Assembly (NCBI RefSeq): GCF_030160075.1
Contig: NZ_BSNQ01000003.1
Coordinates: 1,796,328 to 1,860,327 of the forward strand
Origin: Dyella lipolytica
Lineage (GTDB): Bacteria > Pseudomonadota > Gammaproteobacteria > Xanthomonadales > Rhodanobacteraceae
Direction: 5' to 3'
Length of the DNA stretch: 64,000 nucleotides
How positions within the stretch are numbered: the first letter of the stretch is position 1; each line of letters opens with the position of its first letter. The notes beneath the pieces are model-generated. The model had not been told where the DNA came from. It was given only the letters and a program-made list of their open reading frames with translations, and did no database searches. The translations under genes were made by a program, and so were the position numbers. Shown here piece by piece: positions 35,735 through 45,652 of this stretch.

Positions 35735-38700
35735 ATGAAAACCACACGGATATTCGCAAGCTGGCTCGCACTCATCGGTCTTACCGCATGGTTGCCCGTA
35801 GCCAACGCGCAAACCTCGAACGTAGTGCAGGACAGCTTTACCGGTGCGTCGGCCACCATTAATTGGATCCCGTCCCACGGCGCGTGCCTGACGGCCGGTA
35901 GCGGCACCGGTACCGTTCCCGCCTGCAATGGGCTGGCCTACTACGGCAGCCAAACCCAGGCCGGCCTGACCGGCAACGTCGACCCCGTGGGCAGTGGTGC
36001 GCTGCGCCTGACCAACGGTTGCGCCGGCGGTTCCGGTGGCACCTGCTATGGCAACCAGAGTGGCGCCATTATTTCGAATACACCTTTTTCGTCGAGCCAA
36101 GGCATCCAGGTCACTTTCACCACCTATGCCTACAGCGGCAACCGCGGCGGTGGAGCGGGCGACGGCGCGGATGGTATCGGCTTCTATCTGCTGGATGCTT
36201 CCAAGGTGGCATCCACCACTAGCGGCGGCACGACCACCTATGCCCCACAAATTGGCGCGTTCGGCGGCAGCCTTGGCTACAGCTGCTCGAACACCAACAA
36301 CCCTCATGACGGCATGGTGGGTGCGTATCTCGGCCTGGGCATGGACGAATTCGGCAACTTCCTCAACGGTGCCTACCAAAGCGGCTATACCGGCGACAAC
36401 ACGGCCACCGGTCAGATGGCAACTAACAGCAATGGTGGCAACGGTCAGCAGTATCAGCCGCAGCGTATCGGTTTGCGCGGCTACGGCAACGTCTACCTGA
36501 GTGAGTTGCAGGCGCTCAACCCTAACGCCACTGAAAATGACGTGAAAAACACGTGCGAGAACGGCGGCACTTACAGCTACACGACGACCGGGCCAACCCA
36601 GTACACGTTCGCCTATACGTATCAGCCCAACGGCTATTACACGACCCTTGTCTCTACCACCTACACGTACACCCCAACCAATCCCAATAGCAACAACAAC
36701 ACGAAAGCCTGCGCCGGCGCCCAGCCGGCGAACACCACCATCGGTGGCGCCGGCTCTACCAACGGGACAGCTATTGCTATCGCTGGCGGAACGCCGCTCT
36801 ATCAGCAGACCTCAGTGGTAGCACCCAGTGTCAATACGTCTGGCCAGGTTTCGGTGACTTACAGCAACGGCAAGACATATACCTGCAATACACAAACTTC
36901 CGTCACCACAACTACGTACACCTATAGCCAACCGTCTTCGAGTGCGACTCCGAGTGTGCCGAGTGCGACAGTAGGCGGCACGTCGACCACCAACGATGAC
37001 GGGTATTACGGTACCAGTGGTCCGCCTTTCGTGCTGGTCAATGGCAAGTACTACCCGGTTACAGAATCGACGTCTTCGAACACACCCACGAATACAAACA
37101 CTGCAACATTTCCCGATTACGCAGCCATTCCCAACGCGTATGTAAACCTGCCCAGCACCACGCCCATCGCCAACGAAAGTGCACTCACACGTTCGGCGGC
37201 GACACCTATTGCCTACAAGCTGCAGATTACCCAGACCGGCCTGCTAAGCCTGTGGTACAGCTACAACGGCGGCAGTTATGTGCCAGTCCTGACCTCGCAA
37301 AGCATTGCCTCGACCAACGGCGCCATGCCGGCCAATTTCTTGTTTGGCTTTGGCGGCTCTACCGGTGGTAGTGAAAATGTTCACGAGATCACTTGCTTCC
37401 AAGCCACACCCGCGGACGTGTCTGCCAGCTCGGCAGGCATCAACGTGCAGCAAACGGGTGAGGTGCAAACCGGTACGCAGGTGTACCTGGCTTACTACCA
37501 TCCCAACAACTGGTGGGGCGAGCTGGATTCGCAGAATCTGGTCTACAACAGCAGCACCGGCACGGTATCGATCGCCTCGATAGCGAACTGGGATGCATCC
37601 TGTGTTCTGACAGGCGGCAGCTGCGCGGCGACCGGCGCAACCAGCATGACTGCGCAAACTAGCCGCAGCATGGTTACCTGGACCGGTGGACCGAACGACA
37701 ATGCCAGCAGTCCGGGCGCCGCCCCCTTTAACTGGGGCCGCCTGACAACGAACGAACAGGCATGGCTGGGCGCCAACGACTCCGTCGCGAACGCCGGTCA
37801 GGTAGCGCAGGATCGCGTCAACTATCTGGGGGGCGATCGCACCAACGAGGTCACCGTATCGGGTTCGTCTGTAGCCAATGCAGCGGGCTCGTATGACAAT
37901 TTCCGTGCTCGTAACAGCGTGCTGGGCGACATCATCGACTCCAGCCCGACCTGGGTAGGGCCGCCCGTGACGCCTTATCCGAATACGTGGTCCGATCTGC
38001 TTTACCCCTCAGCCACCATGCCGGAGAACGCGACGAGCGCCACCACCTATGGGACGTTCGCCAGCAACGAAGCTTCGCGCCTGAACGTGGTCTACGTGGG
38101 TGCGAACGACGGCTTCATGCATGGTTTTGAAACTGGCTACTACAAGTCCGACGGCACCTACGCGTGCGCCCCGTCCAATGGCACCAACCTCTGTGCGGAC
38201 GGCACTTACAACGATGGCCATGAGGTGCTTGCCTACATACCGGGAGCCGTGCTGGCGACGATCCACAACGCCGCTACTTCGACGCTGGACTACTCCTCGG
38301 TGAACTACGCGCACAACTTCTTCGTGGATGCCACGCCGGGTACCGGCGACCTGTTCTACAACAATGGCTGGCATACGTGGCTTGTGAGCGGCCTGGGCAC
38401 CGGGGGCAATGCCATTTTCGCCCTAGATATCACGGATCTTGGTTCAGGCGGCGCATCGCCCTGGGGTACCGGTAGCGTGAAGGGTGAGTGGAGCACGGCA
38501 GTAACCACGACTCCCGCCTCGGGAAGCACGCCAGCAAGCACCACGGTGGCCACCACACTTGCGTGTGCCAACGACACTTCAACCAGCTTGTGTGGCGACG
38601 ATCTCGGCCAGACCGTCGGCACGCCACAGATCCGCCGCCTGCACAACGGGCAGTGGGCCATTATCTTCGGCAACGGCTTCAACAGCGTCACGGGCCATGC

Positions 38701-40012
38701 CGGCATCTATGTGATGACTATCAACAACGGCAACATCAATGCCTCCAGCAGTGCAACGTCCGGCGTCTATTTCCTGGATACAGGCGTGGGCAGTACAAGC
38801 AACCCCAACGGTATTGGCTATATCTCTGCAGTCGATCTCGACGGTGATCACATTACCGACTACGTCTATGCCGGTGATGCCTATGGCAACGTGTGGCGTT
38901 TTGACCTGACTAGTAGCACCCCTGCCAGCTGGTCCGTTTCCAACTTCGGCAACAGCTCGCCCACTCCCTTGTTCACTACACCGGCGATCAAGACGGTGTA
39001 CACCACCACCACGACAACCAGCGGTGGTACCACTACCACCACCACGTCATCGCCGACGATCACCATCCTGGGGCCGGTATCCGTATCGCAACAATCCACC
39101 TATGGATACGGCACCACCAGTACGACCAGCGGCAATACCACCACCTATACGGTTATCAGCCCCCAGCCGATTACGACCCAGCTGGTTGTGGTCTCGACGT
39201 TGGAACCAAGCTCCAGCTCTTCCACACCTTATGTGCTGGTGGAATTTGGCACCGGCTCTACCACGCCGCAGTCGGTGTCTTCCGGTGCCGTCTATTCGGC
39301 CGGACCGCAAACGTTGTACGGCATCTGGGACTGGGACTTGGGTGTAGCGGGCACGGCAGGTTCCAGCTATGCCGGCCTGGTCGGAGCGTCCGGCGCCCCT
39401 ACGGCATCCACGCCGATTACGCAAAGCAGCTTGCAACAACAGACTGTCACCAGCACCACGACCGCATCCGGCTCTACCGCCATCCTTGGCTACCGCACGA
39501 TTAGCGAAAACACGGTGTGTTTGGTTGGCACGACCTGCACCACGGTCAATTCGAGCGGCACTACCGTTTCGGCGGCCGGTACGTCGTACGGTTGGTATCT
39601 GAGCCTGCCAGGCTTCACCGGCGTACCCTGGGTTGGCGCCAGCAACCAGACCGAGCAGGTGATCTACAGCCCGATCGAGTCCGAAGGCGCCTTTATCGTG
39701 AATACGACGATCCCGGCGAACAACTCACCGCTGACCTGTTCGGTGAACACGGCCGCCGGCTGGACCATGGCATTGAACCCGGCCACGGGCGGAGGTTTCA
39801 CCAACTCGTTCTTCTTCGATACCACAGGCAACGTGATCAGTGGTTCCATCAGCGGCATCGCGCTCAATGCGGTGGGTAGCCCGTCGGTGGTGACGGCGAA
39901 CGGCCATCCTTATCTGGTCAACCAGACCATTACAGGTACTGGCACGGTCAATCAGATCAATCCTCCGGGCGGACAAAGCGGCCAGCGGCTGACATGGCTG
40001 CAACTGCATTGA
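35735..40012 (+). CDS. pilY1: PilY1-type pilus tip adhesin with L-type lectin-like N-terminal domain
   Basis: About 1425 residues from the ATG at 35735 (signal peptide MKTTRIFASWLALIGLTAWL...NAQ). Residues about 30-235 resemble a bacterial L-type lectin: DGADGIGFYLLD, GAFGGSLGYS, VGAYLGLGMDEFGNF. A Thr/Ser/Asn-rich stretch (about 240-480) interrupts it, and the lectin-like end (FLFGFGGSTGGSENVHEITCF) resumes near 500-556. The C-terminal PilY1 propeller starts near 690 (VNYLGGDRTNE, LGDIIDSSPTWVGPP) and holds a calcium loop DLDGDHITD near 1033. A second Thr-rich insert lies near 1087-1110. No von Willebrand A domain was seen. Role: pilus biogenesis, adhesion and surface sensing. Confidence 0.9.
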   Translation: MKTTRIFASWLALIGLTAWLPVANAQTSNVVQDSFTGASATINWIPSHGACLTAGSGTGTVPACNGLAYYGSQTQAGLTGNVDPVGSGALRLTNGCAGGSGGTCYGNQSGAIISNTPFSSSQGIQVTFTTYAYSGNRGGGAGDGADGIGFYLLDASKVASTTSGGTTTYAPQIGAFGGSLGYSCSNTNNPHDGMVGAYLGLGMDEFGNFLNGAYQSGYTGDNTATGQMATNSNGGNGQQYQPQRIGLRGYGNVYLSELQALNPNATENDVKNTCENGGTYSYTTTGPTQYTFAYTYQPNGYYTTLVSTTYTYTPTNPNSNNNTKACAGAQPANTTIGGAGSTNGTAIAIAGGTPLYQQTSVVAPSVNTSGQVSVTYSNGKTYTCNTQTSVTTTTYTYSQPSSSATPSVPSATVGGTSTTNDDGYYGTSGPPFVLVNGKYYPVTESTSSNTPTNTNTATFPDYAAIPNAYVNLPSTTPIANESALTRSAATPIAYKLQITQTGLLSLWYSYNGGSYVPVLTSQSIASTNGAMPANFLFGFGGSTGGSENVHEITCFQATPADVSASSAGINVQQTGEVQTGTQVYLAYYHPNNWWGELDSQNLVYNSSTGTVSIASIANWDASCVLTGGSCAATGATSMTAQTSRSMVTWTGGPNDNASSPGAAPFNWGRLTTNEQAWLGANDSVANAGQVAQDRVNYLGGDRTNEVTVSGSSVANAAGSYDNFRARNSVLGDIIDSSPTWVGPPVTPYPNTWSDLLYPSATMPENATSATTYGTFASNEASRLNVVYVGANDGFMHGFETGYYKSDGTYACAPSNGTNLCADGTYNDGHEVLAYIPGAVLATIHNAATSTLDYSSVNYAHNFFVDATPGTGDLFYNNGWHTWLVSGLGTGGNAIFALDITDLGSGGASPWGTGSVKGEWSTAVTTTPASGSTPASTTVATTLACANDTSTSLCGDDLGQTVGTPQIRRLHNGQWAIIFGNGFNSVTGHAGIYVMTINNGNINASSSATSGVYFLDTGVGSTSNPNGIGYISAVDLDGDHITDYVYAGDAYGNVWRFDLTSSTPASWSVSNFGNSSPTPLFTTPAIKTVYTTTTTTSGGTTTTTTSSPTITILGPVSVSQQSTYGYGTTSTTSGNTTTYTVISPQPITTQLVVVSTLEPSSSSSTPYVLVEFGTGSTTPQSVSSGAVYSAGPQTLYGIWDWDLGVAGTAGSSYAGLVGASGAPTASTPITQSSLQQQTVTSTTTASGSTAILGYRTISENTVCLVGTTCTTVNSSGTTVSAAGTSYGWYLSLPGFTGVPWVGASNQTEQVIYSPIESEGAFIVNTTIPANNSPLTCSVNTAAGWTMALNPATGGGFTNSFFFDTTGNVISGSISGIALNAVGSPSVVTANGHPYLVNQTITGTGTVNQINPPGGQSGQRLTWLQLH

Positions 40013-40029
40013 GACAAGGTGAATCAGCA

Positions 40030-40527
40030 ATGGCTAAGATATTCGACAAAGCACACATTCATCATCGCTCAACGCGTGCGACATGGCGTCATCACGATGG
40101 CTTCTCGCTGATCGAATTGATGATTGTGGTGGCTATCGTTGCGATTCTCGCTGCCATTGCGCTGCCCGCTTACCAAAGGCAGATCAGGCAATCGCGCGAA
40201 TCGTCCGCCAAGTCGGCACTGCTCGACTTGGCGCGGCGCGAAGAAACGTACTATTCCACCAACAACTACTACACCCTACAAATGGCGAGCCTTGGCTATA
40301 GCACCGTCGCCAACAATGCCATCCAAGTACCTAACAACACCGGCGAAGACTATTACCAAGTCGCGATTACGCCGGCCGGGGCCGCCACCACCGCAACGTC
40401 GTATACGGCAACGGCTGTGCCACAAGGCTCTCAGGCCAATGATGTATGCGGTACGTACTCAATCAATAACGTCGGCGTACAGACAGCTCAAGGAACGACG
40501 TCGGGTGGTGGGGTCAACTGCTGGTAA
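40030..40527 (+). CDS. pilE: Type IV pilin-like protein PilE
   Basis: About 165 residues from the ATG at 40030 (AAGGTG ribosome site). The leader is unusually long and His/Arg-rich (about 24 residues, up to HHDG), cleaved before FSLIELMIVVAIVAILAAIALPAY with Glu at +5. Segment QSRESSAKSALLDLARREETYYSTNNYYT is the usual PilE alpha1 end. Two C-terminal cysteines (DVCGTYS and NCW) form the D-loop. In this operon position PilE is usually a minor pilin, not the main subunit. Confidence 0.92.
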   Translation: MAKIFDKAHIHHRSTRATWRHHDGFSLIELMIVVAIVAILAAIALPAYQRQIRQSRESSAKSALLDLARREETYYSTNNYYTLQMASLGYSTVANNAIQVPNNTGEDYYQVAITPAGAATTATSYTATAVPQGSQANDVCGTYSINNVGVQTAQGTTSGGGVNCW

Positions 40528-40607
40528 GCGGGAGAAACTCAACGGGACGTAGCCAGCACGAACCGTTGCGCGGATAATCGGCAACCCCTACGTATTGCGG
40601 CTGCCTG

Positions 40608-43448
40608 ATGTTCGTACCCGGTCAACGCTGGATCTCTACCGCCGAGCCCGAGCTCGGTTTGGGTACCGTACTTCGCGTCGAAGGGCGCGGTGTGCAGGTG
40701 TTGTTTGCCAAATCCGGCGTGCTGCGCCCCTACGCAATGGACTCCGCCCCGCTCGTCCGCGCCGAATTTCGTGCCGGACAGCGTGTGGCTGGCAAGGGAA
40801 TCGCTTTCCTGGTGGAGCGAATCGAGGAACGTGAAGGTCTGCTGGTCTACCGTGGCGAAGGCCGCGAGCTGCAAGAAGGGCAGCTTGATGACGAGCAGAG
40901 CGTCAGCCAGGCCGACGATCGGCTAATCGGCGGACGCACCGACCCAACCCATCATTTCGAGCTGCGCCTGGAAGGCTTGAAACGCCGCGCCGACGCGCGA
41001 CGCTCGCCCACCTGGGGACTAGGTTCCGCGCGCATTGGGCTGGTACCGCATCAGCTGCGCGTCGCCGGCATTGCCGCATCGCGGCATCCACCGCGCGTAC
41101 TGCTGGCCGATGAAGTGGGTCTGGGCAAGACCATCGAAGCAGGCATGGTCATTGCGCGCCAGATTGCCACGGGCCGCGCATCGCGTGTACTGGTGCTGTT
41201 GCCGGATACACTGGTCTACCAATGGTTCGTCGAGCTGTTGCGGCGTTTCAACCTGAGCTTTGCGATCTACGACGAAGAACGTTGCGAGGCCGTCGAGCAG
41301 TCCGATAGCGGCCACAATCCGTTCGAAGACGAGCAGCTGGTAATCGCCGATTTCAGCTTTCTCGAGCACAGCCCGAAACGCGCTTCACAATTGCTTGACG
41401 CCCGCTGGGACTTGCTGGTCGTGGATGAAGCACACCACCTGGCCTGGACGCCGGAGGCCGCCAGCCCGCGCTACACCTTAGTCGAACAGCTCGCCGCAGC
41501 CACCCCCGGGGTGATCTTGCTCACCGCCACACCGGAACAATTGGGACGCAGCGGACACTTCGCGCGTTTGCGTCTGCTCGATCCGCAGCGTTATCACCAT
41601 CTCGATACATACCTGATGGAAGCCGAGCACTTCCAATCGCTTTCACACGTAGCCGACAAGCTATTGGAACGCGTGCCGCTCGAGCCTACCGAACTGCAAG
41701 AGCTGCAAAAGGCCTTCGAGAGCGATGCATCATTGCAGGCCTGCCTGGCCGACACGACCAAACCCGAACACAGCCGCGAATTGTTGGCGGCGCTGATCGA
41801 TCGTCACGGCACCGGCCGCTCGATGTTCCGCAATCGTCGTGCAGGCATCGGCGGCTTTCCGAAACGCGTGCCGCAATGGGAGTTGATTGACGCCGAGCGC
41901 CTGGACGACAACACGCGTCAGACGCTGCTTGCCGAATTCCACGCGGACATCCAGCAACCGGTGCCCGCGCTTGAACTCGATTACACCAGCGATCCGCGCG
42001 TCGACACGCTCGTTGCGTTGCTGGAGGCACACCCACAGGACAAATTCCTGCTGATCTGCCGTAGCCAAGCCAAGGTACTCGCGCTGGAAGAAGCGTTGCG
42101 CACACGCACCGGCGCAGGTATCGCTCGCTTCCACGAAGGCTTGGGGATCGTGCAGCGCGACCGCAATGCGGCTTACTTCGCGCAGGCCGATGGCGCGCGT
42201 TTGCTGATCTGTTCGGAGATCGGCTCGGAGGGTCGCAACTTCCAGTTCGCCCATCGTCTTGTGTTGTGGGACCTGCCGCTCGACCCCGACCTGCTCGAGC
42301 AACGCATCGGCCGTCTCGATCGCATTGGTCAAAAACACGACATCAGCATCCACATCATCGCCACCACCGACAGCGCGCAACACGTGCTGGCACGCTGGTA
42401 CGACGAAGGCGTCGACGCTTTCCGCACCAGCCCAGCGGACGGGCGCGAGCTGCTGCGCCGTTTCGGCGAGCCGCTAGCTCGACTCGCCGACGAACATGCG
42501 CGCGGCGACGATCAGCGCGACCAGGAGCTGGATGTGCTGCTTGCCGAGACGCGCGCCAGCCATGAACAGATGGCCGAACTGATCCGCGCCGGTCGCGATC
42601 ATCTGCTCGAACTGGCGGCAAGTCGCGACCCGCACTCCGAAGAGCTTGCACAAGCGTTTCGTCGCGAAGACGACGACCCGTCACGCGATGCGTTCCAACA
42701 GCGCTTGCTCGAATCCTTCGGCATTCATGTCGAGGAACTCAGCAGCAAAGTGCTGTTGCTCGATCCGCAATATCTGTCCACAGATGCGTTGCCGGGCTTC
42801 AGCGAAGGTCCGCTGTCCATTACTTTTGCCCGCGATACTGCGCTCTCGCGCGAGGATTTGCCGCTATTGAGGCTCGACCATCCGATGATCGTGGGTGCGA
42901 TGGAGCTGGCGCTTTCCAGTGAACGCGGCAACGCCGCCTTCATGGTTGATGACGCGCTGCCACCGCGCAGCGCACTGCTTCAAGCCGTCTACGTGCTGGA
43001 ATGCGTAGCTGAGCGCAGCCTCGACGCCGAACGCTTCCTGCCAACACAACCCATCGTGGCGACCATCGATACCCGGCTTGCCGAGCGCTCCAACTTTCAA
43101 CCGAGTGATATCGCCGTACGCAAAGCCGGCGAGCGCAATATCGAAGTATCGCGTTACCGCAAATTCCTCGCCAAACTCGTGCCGCCGATGCTGGAGAAGG
43201 CCGAAGCCGCCGCCGCGTTGCGTGCGCAGAGTAGCATCGCGTCTGCGGTAACCGAGGCTAGGGAATTACTGGATGCTGAGCTCGCGCGCCTGCATGCGTT
43301 GCGCGACATCAACCCTTCGATCAGCGAAGCTGAAATCGCCAGCGTCGAGCATGAGCGTTCTGCCCTGCTCGGCGTGCTGCCGCAAGCACGCTTGCGGCTT
43401 GACGCTGTGCGCTTTGTAGTGAGTCCGGATTTCCTCGCGCTGCGCTAG
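40608..43448 (+). CDS. rapA: RNA polymerase-associated ATPase RapA (HepA)
   Basis: 946 residues, near the E. coli length. N-terminal Tudor-like domains (MFVPGQRWISTAEPELGLGTV), SWI2/SNF2 ATPase with Walker A DEVGLGKTIEAG (about 167-178) and DEAHHL (about 273), helicase C lobe with SEGRNFQFAHRLVLWDLPLDPDLLEQRIGRLDRIGQ, and the RapA-specific C-terminus. It releases stalled RNA polymerase for recycling. Monocistronic, 80 bases after pilE. Confidence 0.97.
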   Translation: MFVPGQRWISTAEPELGLGTVLRVEGRGVQVLFAKSGVLRPYAMDSAPLVRAEFRAGQRVAGKGIAFLVERIEEREGLLVYRGEGRELQEGQLDDEQSVSQADDRLIGGRTDPTHHFELRLEGLKRRADARRSPTWGLGSARIGLVPHQLRVAGIAASRHPPRVLLADEVGLGKTIEAGMVIARQIATGRASRVLVLLPDTLVYQWFVELLRRFNLSFAIYDEERCEAVEQSDSGHNPFEDEQLVIADFSFLEHSPKRASQLLDARWDLLVVDEAHHLAWTPEAASPRYTLVEQLAAATPGVILLTATPEQLGRSGHFARLRLLDPQRYHHLDTYLMEAEHFQSLSHVADKLLERVPLEPTELQELQKAFESDASLQACLADTTKPEHSRELLAALIDRHGTGRSMFRNRRAGIGGFPKRVPQWELIDAERLDDNTRQTLLAEFHADIQQPVPALELDYTSDPRVDTLVALLEAHPQDKFLLICRSQAKVLALEEALRTRTGAGIARFHEGLGIVQRDRNAAYFAQADGARLLICSEIGSEGRNFQFAHRLVLWDLPLDPDLLEQRIGRLDRIGQKHDISIHIIATTDSAQHVLARWYDEGVDAFRTSPADGRELLRRFGEPLARLADEHARGDDQRDQELDVLLAETRASHEQMAELIRAGRDHLLELAASRDPHSEELAQAFRREDDDPSRDAFQQRLLESFGIHVEELSSKVLLLDPQYLSTDALPGFSEGPLSITFARDTALSREDLPLLRLDHPMIVGAMELALSSERGNAAFMVDDALPPRSALLQAVYVLECVAERSLDAERFLPTQPIVATIDTRLAERSNFQPSDIAVRKAGERNIEVSRYRKFLAKLVPPMLEKAEAAAALRAQSSIASAVTEARELLDAELARLHALRDINPSISEAEIASVEHERSALLGVLPQARLRLDAVRFVVSPDFLALR

Positions 43449-43459
43449 CAAACTCCAAA

Positions 43460-44827
43460 CTACAGAGCATTCATGTCGTTGGCGGCGAGATTCATGCGCC
43501 GCCCGATGCCGAACACCACGTAAGCGACGCTCAACAGCACCACCCATGCCGCGCCGACATACAGCGCCACGCGCGTATCCGGGCTGTAACCGAGCATCAC
43601 CACTACGAACATCAGGAACGCCAGGCATACCACGCTGCTCAACGGCCAACCGCGCAATGGAAATGCAGTAGCGCCGTAGCGGCGGCGGAAGCTGAAATGA
43701 GCGATCAGCACCATCGACCAGGTCCACACGGTGTTGAAGGACAGGATCGACATCATCATCGCGAAAATGCGTCCGGGCACCAGGTAGTTAAGCAGCACGC
43801 CGACGACCAGACACGCCAGGCACGCCAGCACGCTGCGCGTCGGTACACCATGTTCGTTCACCTTGCCAAACACCGCAGGCGCCTGCGCTTTGTGCGACAG
43901 GCTGTACAGCATGCGACTACCGCTGAACGTGGTGCTATTGAAACCCGAGAGCGCCGCGGTGATGACTACGAAGTTGATCACTCCCGCCGCCTGATGAATG
44001 CCAAGCTTCGCAAAGGTGGTCACGAACGGACTACCCTGCGTGCCGAGCTGATTCCACGGATAGATCGCCATGATCACGAACAGCGCGCCCACGTAGAAAA
44101 TCATGATGCGCCAGAGCACCGAATTGACCGCGCGTGGAATGTTGCGCTCCGGCTGCTCCGCCTCGGCAGCTGCCATGCCGATGGTCTCGATGCCGCCGAA
44201 GGCGAACACCACGATCGGCAACGCCAGCACCATGCCTTTTACCCCGTTGGGAAACCAGCCGCCGTGACTCCACAGGTTGCTCAAGCCCAAGGGCTGGCCG
44301 CCGTTGCCCCAGCCTAGCCAGATCATGCCAGCACCGCCGAGTATCATCAGCACCACGGTCACCACCTTGATCATGGTGAACCAGAATTCCATCTCGCCGT
44401 AAACGCGCACAGCCATCAAGTTGAGTGTGCCGATCATCACCACGCTGCCGAACACCCAGATCCATTGCGGCAAGTCGGGGAACCATTCCTTCATATAAAT
44501 GCCGACGCCAGTACTCTCGGCCATGCCCACGCCAACCATCAGCAGCCAGTAATTCCAGCCAGTGAGGTACCCGGCAAACGGTCCCAGGTAGCGATGCGCA
44601 TAACTACTGAACGAACCGGCGACCGGATCGTGCACGGCCATTTCGCCCAGAGCACGCATGATGATGTAGATCATCAAGCCGCCAAACATGTACGCCAGGA
44701 TCACGGACGGACCGGCCATCATGATGGAGTTGGCCGAGCCGAGGAACAGGCCGGTGCCGATGGCCATGCCCAGCGCCATGAAGGTGATGAGACGCGAGGT
44801 CAATCGGCGCTGCAGATGTTGGGTCAT
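43460..44827 (-). CDS. Amino acid permease, APC superfamily (AAT family)
   Basis: 455 residues with about twelve membrane helices. The AAT start is clear: LTSRLITFMALGMAIGTGLFLGSANSIMMAGPSV, with the G-x-G-x-G-L/F substrate loop, and later FAFGGIETIGMAAAEAEQPERNIPRAVNSV. Resembles ProY/CycA/YifK-type proton symporters; the amino acid cannot be named safely. Monocistronic, convergent with rapA. Confidence 0.88.
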   Translation of the reverse strand: MTQHLQRRLTSRLITFMALGMAIGTGLFLGSANSIMMAGPSVILAYMFGGLMIYIIMRALGEMAVHDPVAGSFSSYAHRYLGPFAGYLTGWNYWLLMVGVGMAESTGVGIYMKEWFPDLPQWIWVFGSVVMIGTLNLMAVRVYGEMEFWFTMIKVVTVVLMILGGAGMIWLGWGNGGQPLGLSNLWSHGGWFPNGVKGMVLALPIVVFAFGGIETIGMAAAEAEQPERNIPRAVNSVLWRIMIFYVGALFVIMAIYPWNQLGTQGSPFVTTFAKLGIHQAAGVINFVVITAALSGFNSTTFSGSRMLYSLSHKAQAPAVFGKVNEHGVPTRSVLACLACLVVGVLLNYLVPGRIFAMMMSILSFNTVWTWSMVLIAHFSFRRRYGATAFPLRGWPLSSVVCLAFLMFVVVMLGYSPDTRVALYVGAAWVVLLSVAYVVFGIGRRMNLAANDMNAL

Positions 44828-44897
44828 GGACTCCGCCTGTGCGTGTAAAAATGTTGGAAGAGTCTCGGAGAAACGGTTTTCTATCGTTTCGTCGAGC

Positions 44898-45551
44898 TCA
44901 GCGCATCAACCGGCGCTTGGGTTTAATCGGAAACTTTCCACGCCAATACTCGATCATCAAAAAGCCACCCAGCATACCGCCGAGATGGGCAAAGTGCGCC
45001 ACGTCCGCTTGCCGGCCGGTAACGCCAAGCACCAGCTCCACGGCGCCATAGCCGATCACGAATAACCACGCCGGTATCGGAATGGGCAGGAAGATCAGCA
45101 TGAGTTTTTCTTGCGGGTACAGCATGCCGAACGCGAGCAGCAATCCGAAGATGGCGCCGGACGCACCCAGTGTAGGTTCGAAGCCATGCGTGTAGTACTT
45201 CACCACCACCAATTGGGCCAACGCAGCGACCAGCAGACATACGAAGTAGTACACCGTGAAATTACGCGAACCGAACGTCCGCTCGATCGTCCCACCGAAC
45301 ATATACAGTGCGAACATGTTGAAAAAGATGTGCATGTAACCGCCATGCATGAACGCGTATGTCACCAACTGCCATGGCCGAAAGCCAATAGCTATGGTGC
45401 TGCCATCCGTCATCTGCGTCAGCTGATCGGGTCCTAAAGGCCACAACGCAAAGTGCGCGATCAAGGGATCGTTCATCACTTGCTGCAACAGAAACACCAC
45501 GACATTGGCGATGAGCAAGTTGCGGGTAACCGGCGGCAAATTGGTCGGCAT
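44898..45551 (-). CDS. Rhomboid family intramembrane serine protease
   Basis: 217 residues with six membrane helices. The catalytic dyad is visible: Ser in GASGAIFG and His in ADVAHFAHLGGMLGG; the oxyanion His/Asn region is TYAFMHGGYMHIFFNMFALYMFG. Unlike GlpG it lacks a long N-terminal cytoplasmic domain. Substrates unknown. Lies downstream of the NlpC/P60 gene but past its terminator. Confidence 0.92.
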   Translation of the reverse strand: MPTNLPPVTRNLLIANVVVFLLQQVMNDPLIAHFALWPLGPDQLTQMTDGSTIAIGFRPWQLVTYAFMHGGYMHIFFNMFALYMFGGTIERTFGSRNFTVYYFVCLLVAALAQLVVVKYYTHGFEPTLGASGAIFGLLLAFGMLYPQEKLMLIFLPIPIPAWLFVIGYGAVELVLGVTGRQADVAHFAHLGGMLGGFLMIEYWRGKFPIKPKRRLMR

Positions 45552-45600
45552 GGGAACCTCGTTTGGATGCCTCGGTAGTATCAGTCACGACCAGCCCAAC

Positions 45601-45622
45601 AAAAAGGCCACCGTGGGTGGCC
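45601..45622 (-). terminator. Rho-independent terminator after the NlpC/P60 gene
   Basis: On the minus strand GGCCACC (45622-45616), loop CAC, GGTGGCC (45612-45606), then TTTTTG. Good intrinsic terminator for the gene at 45653-46351. Confidence 0.88.
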
Positions 45623-45652
45623 TTTCGCTAAAGATCGCTACAACGAGGGGAG

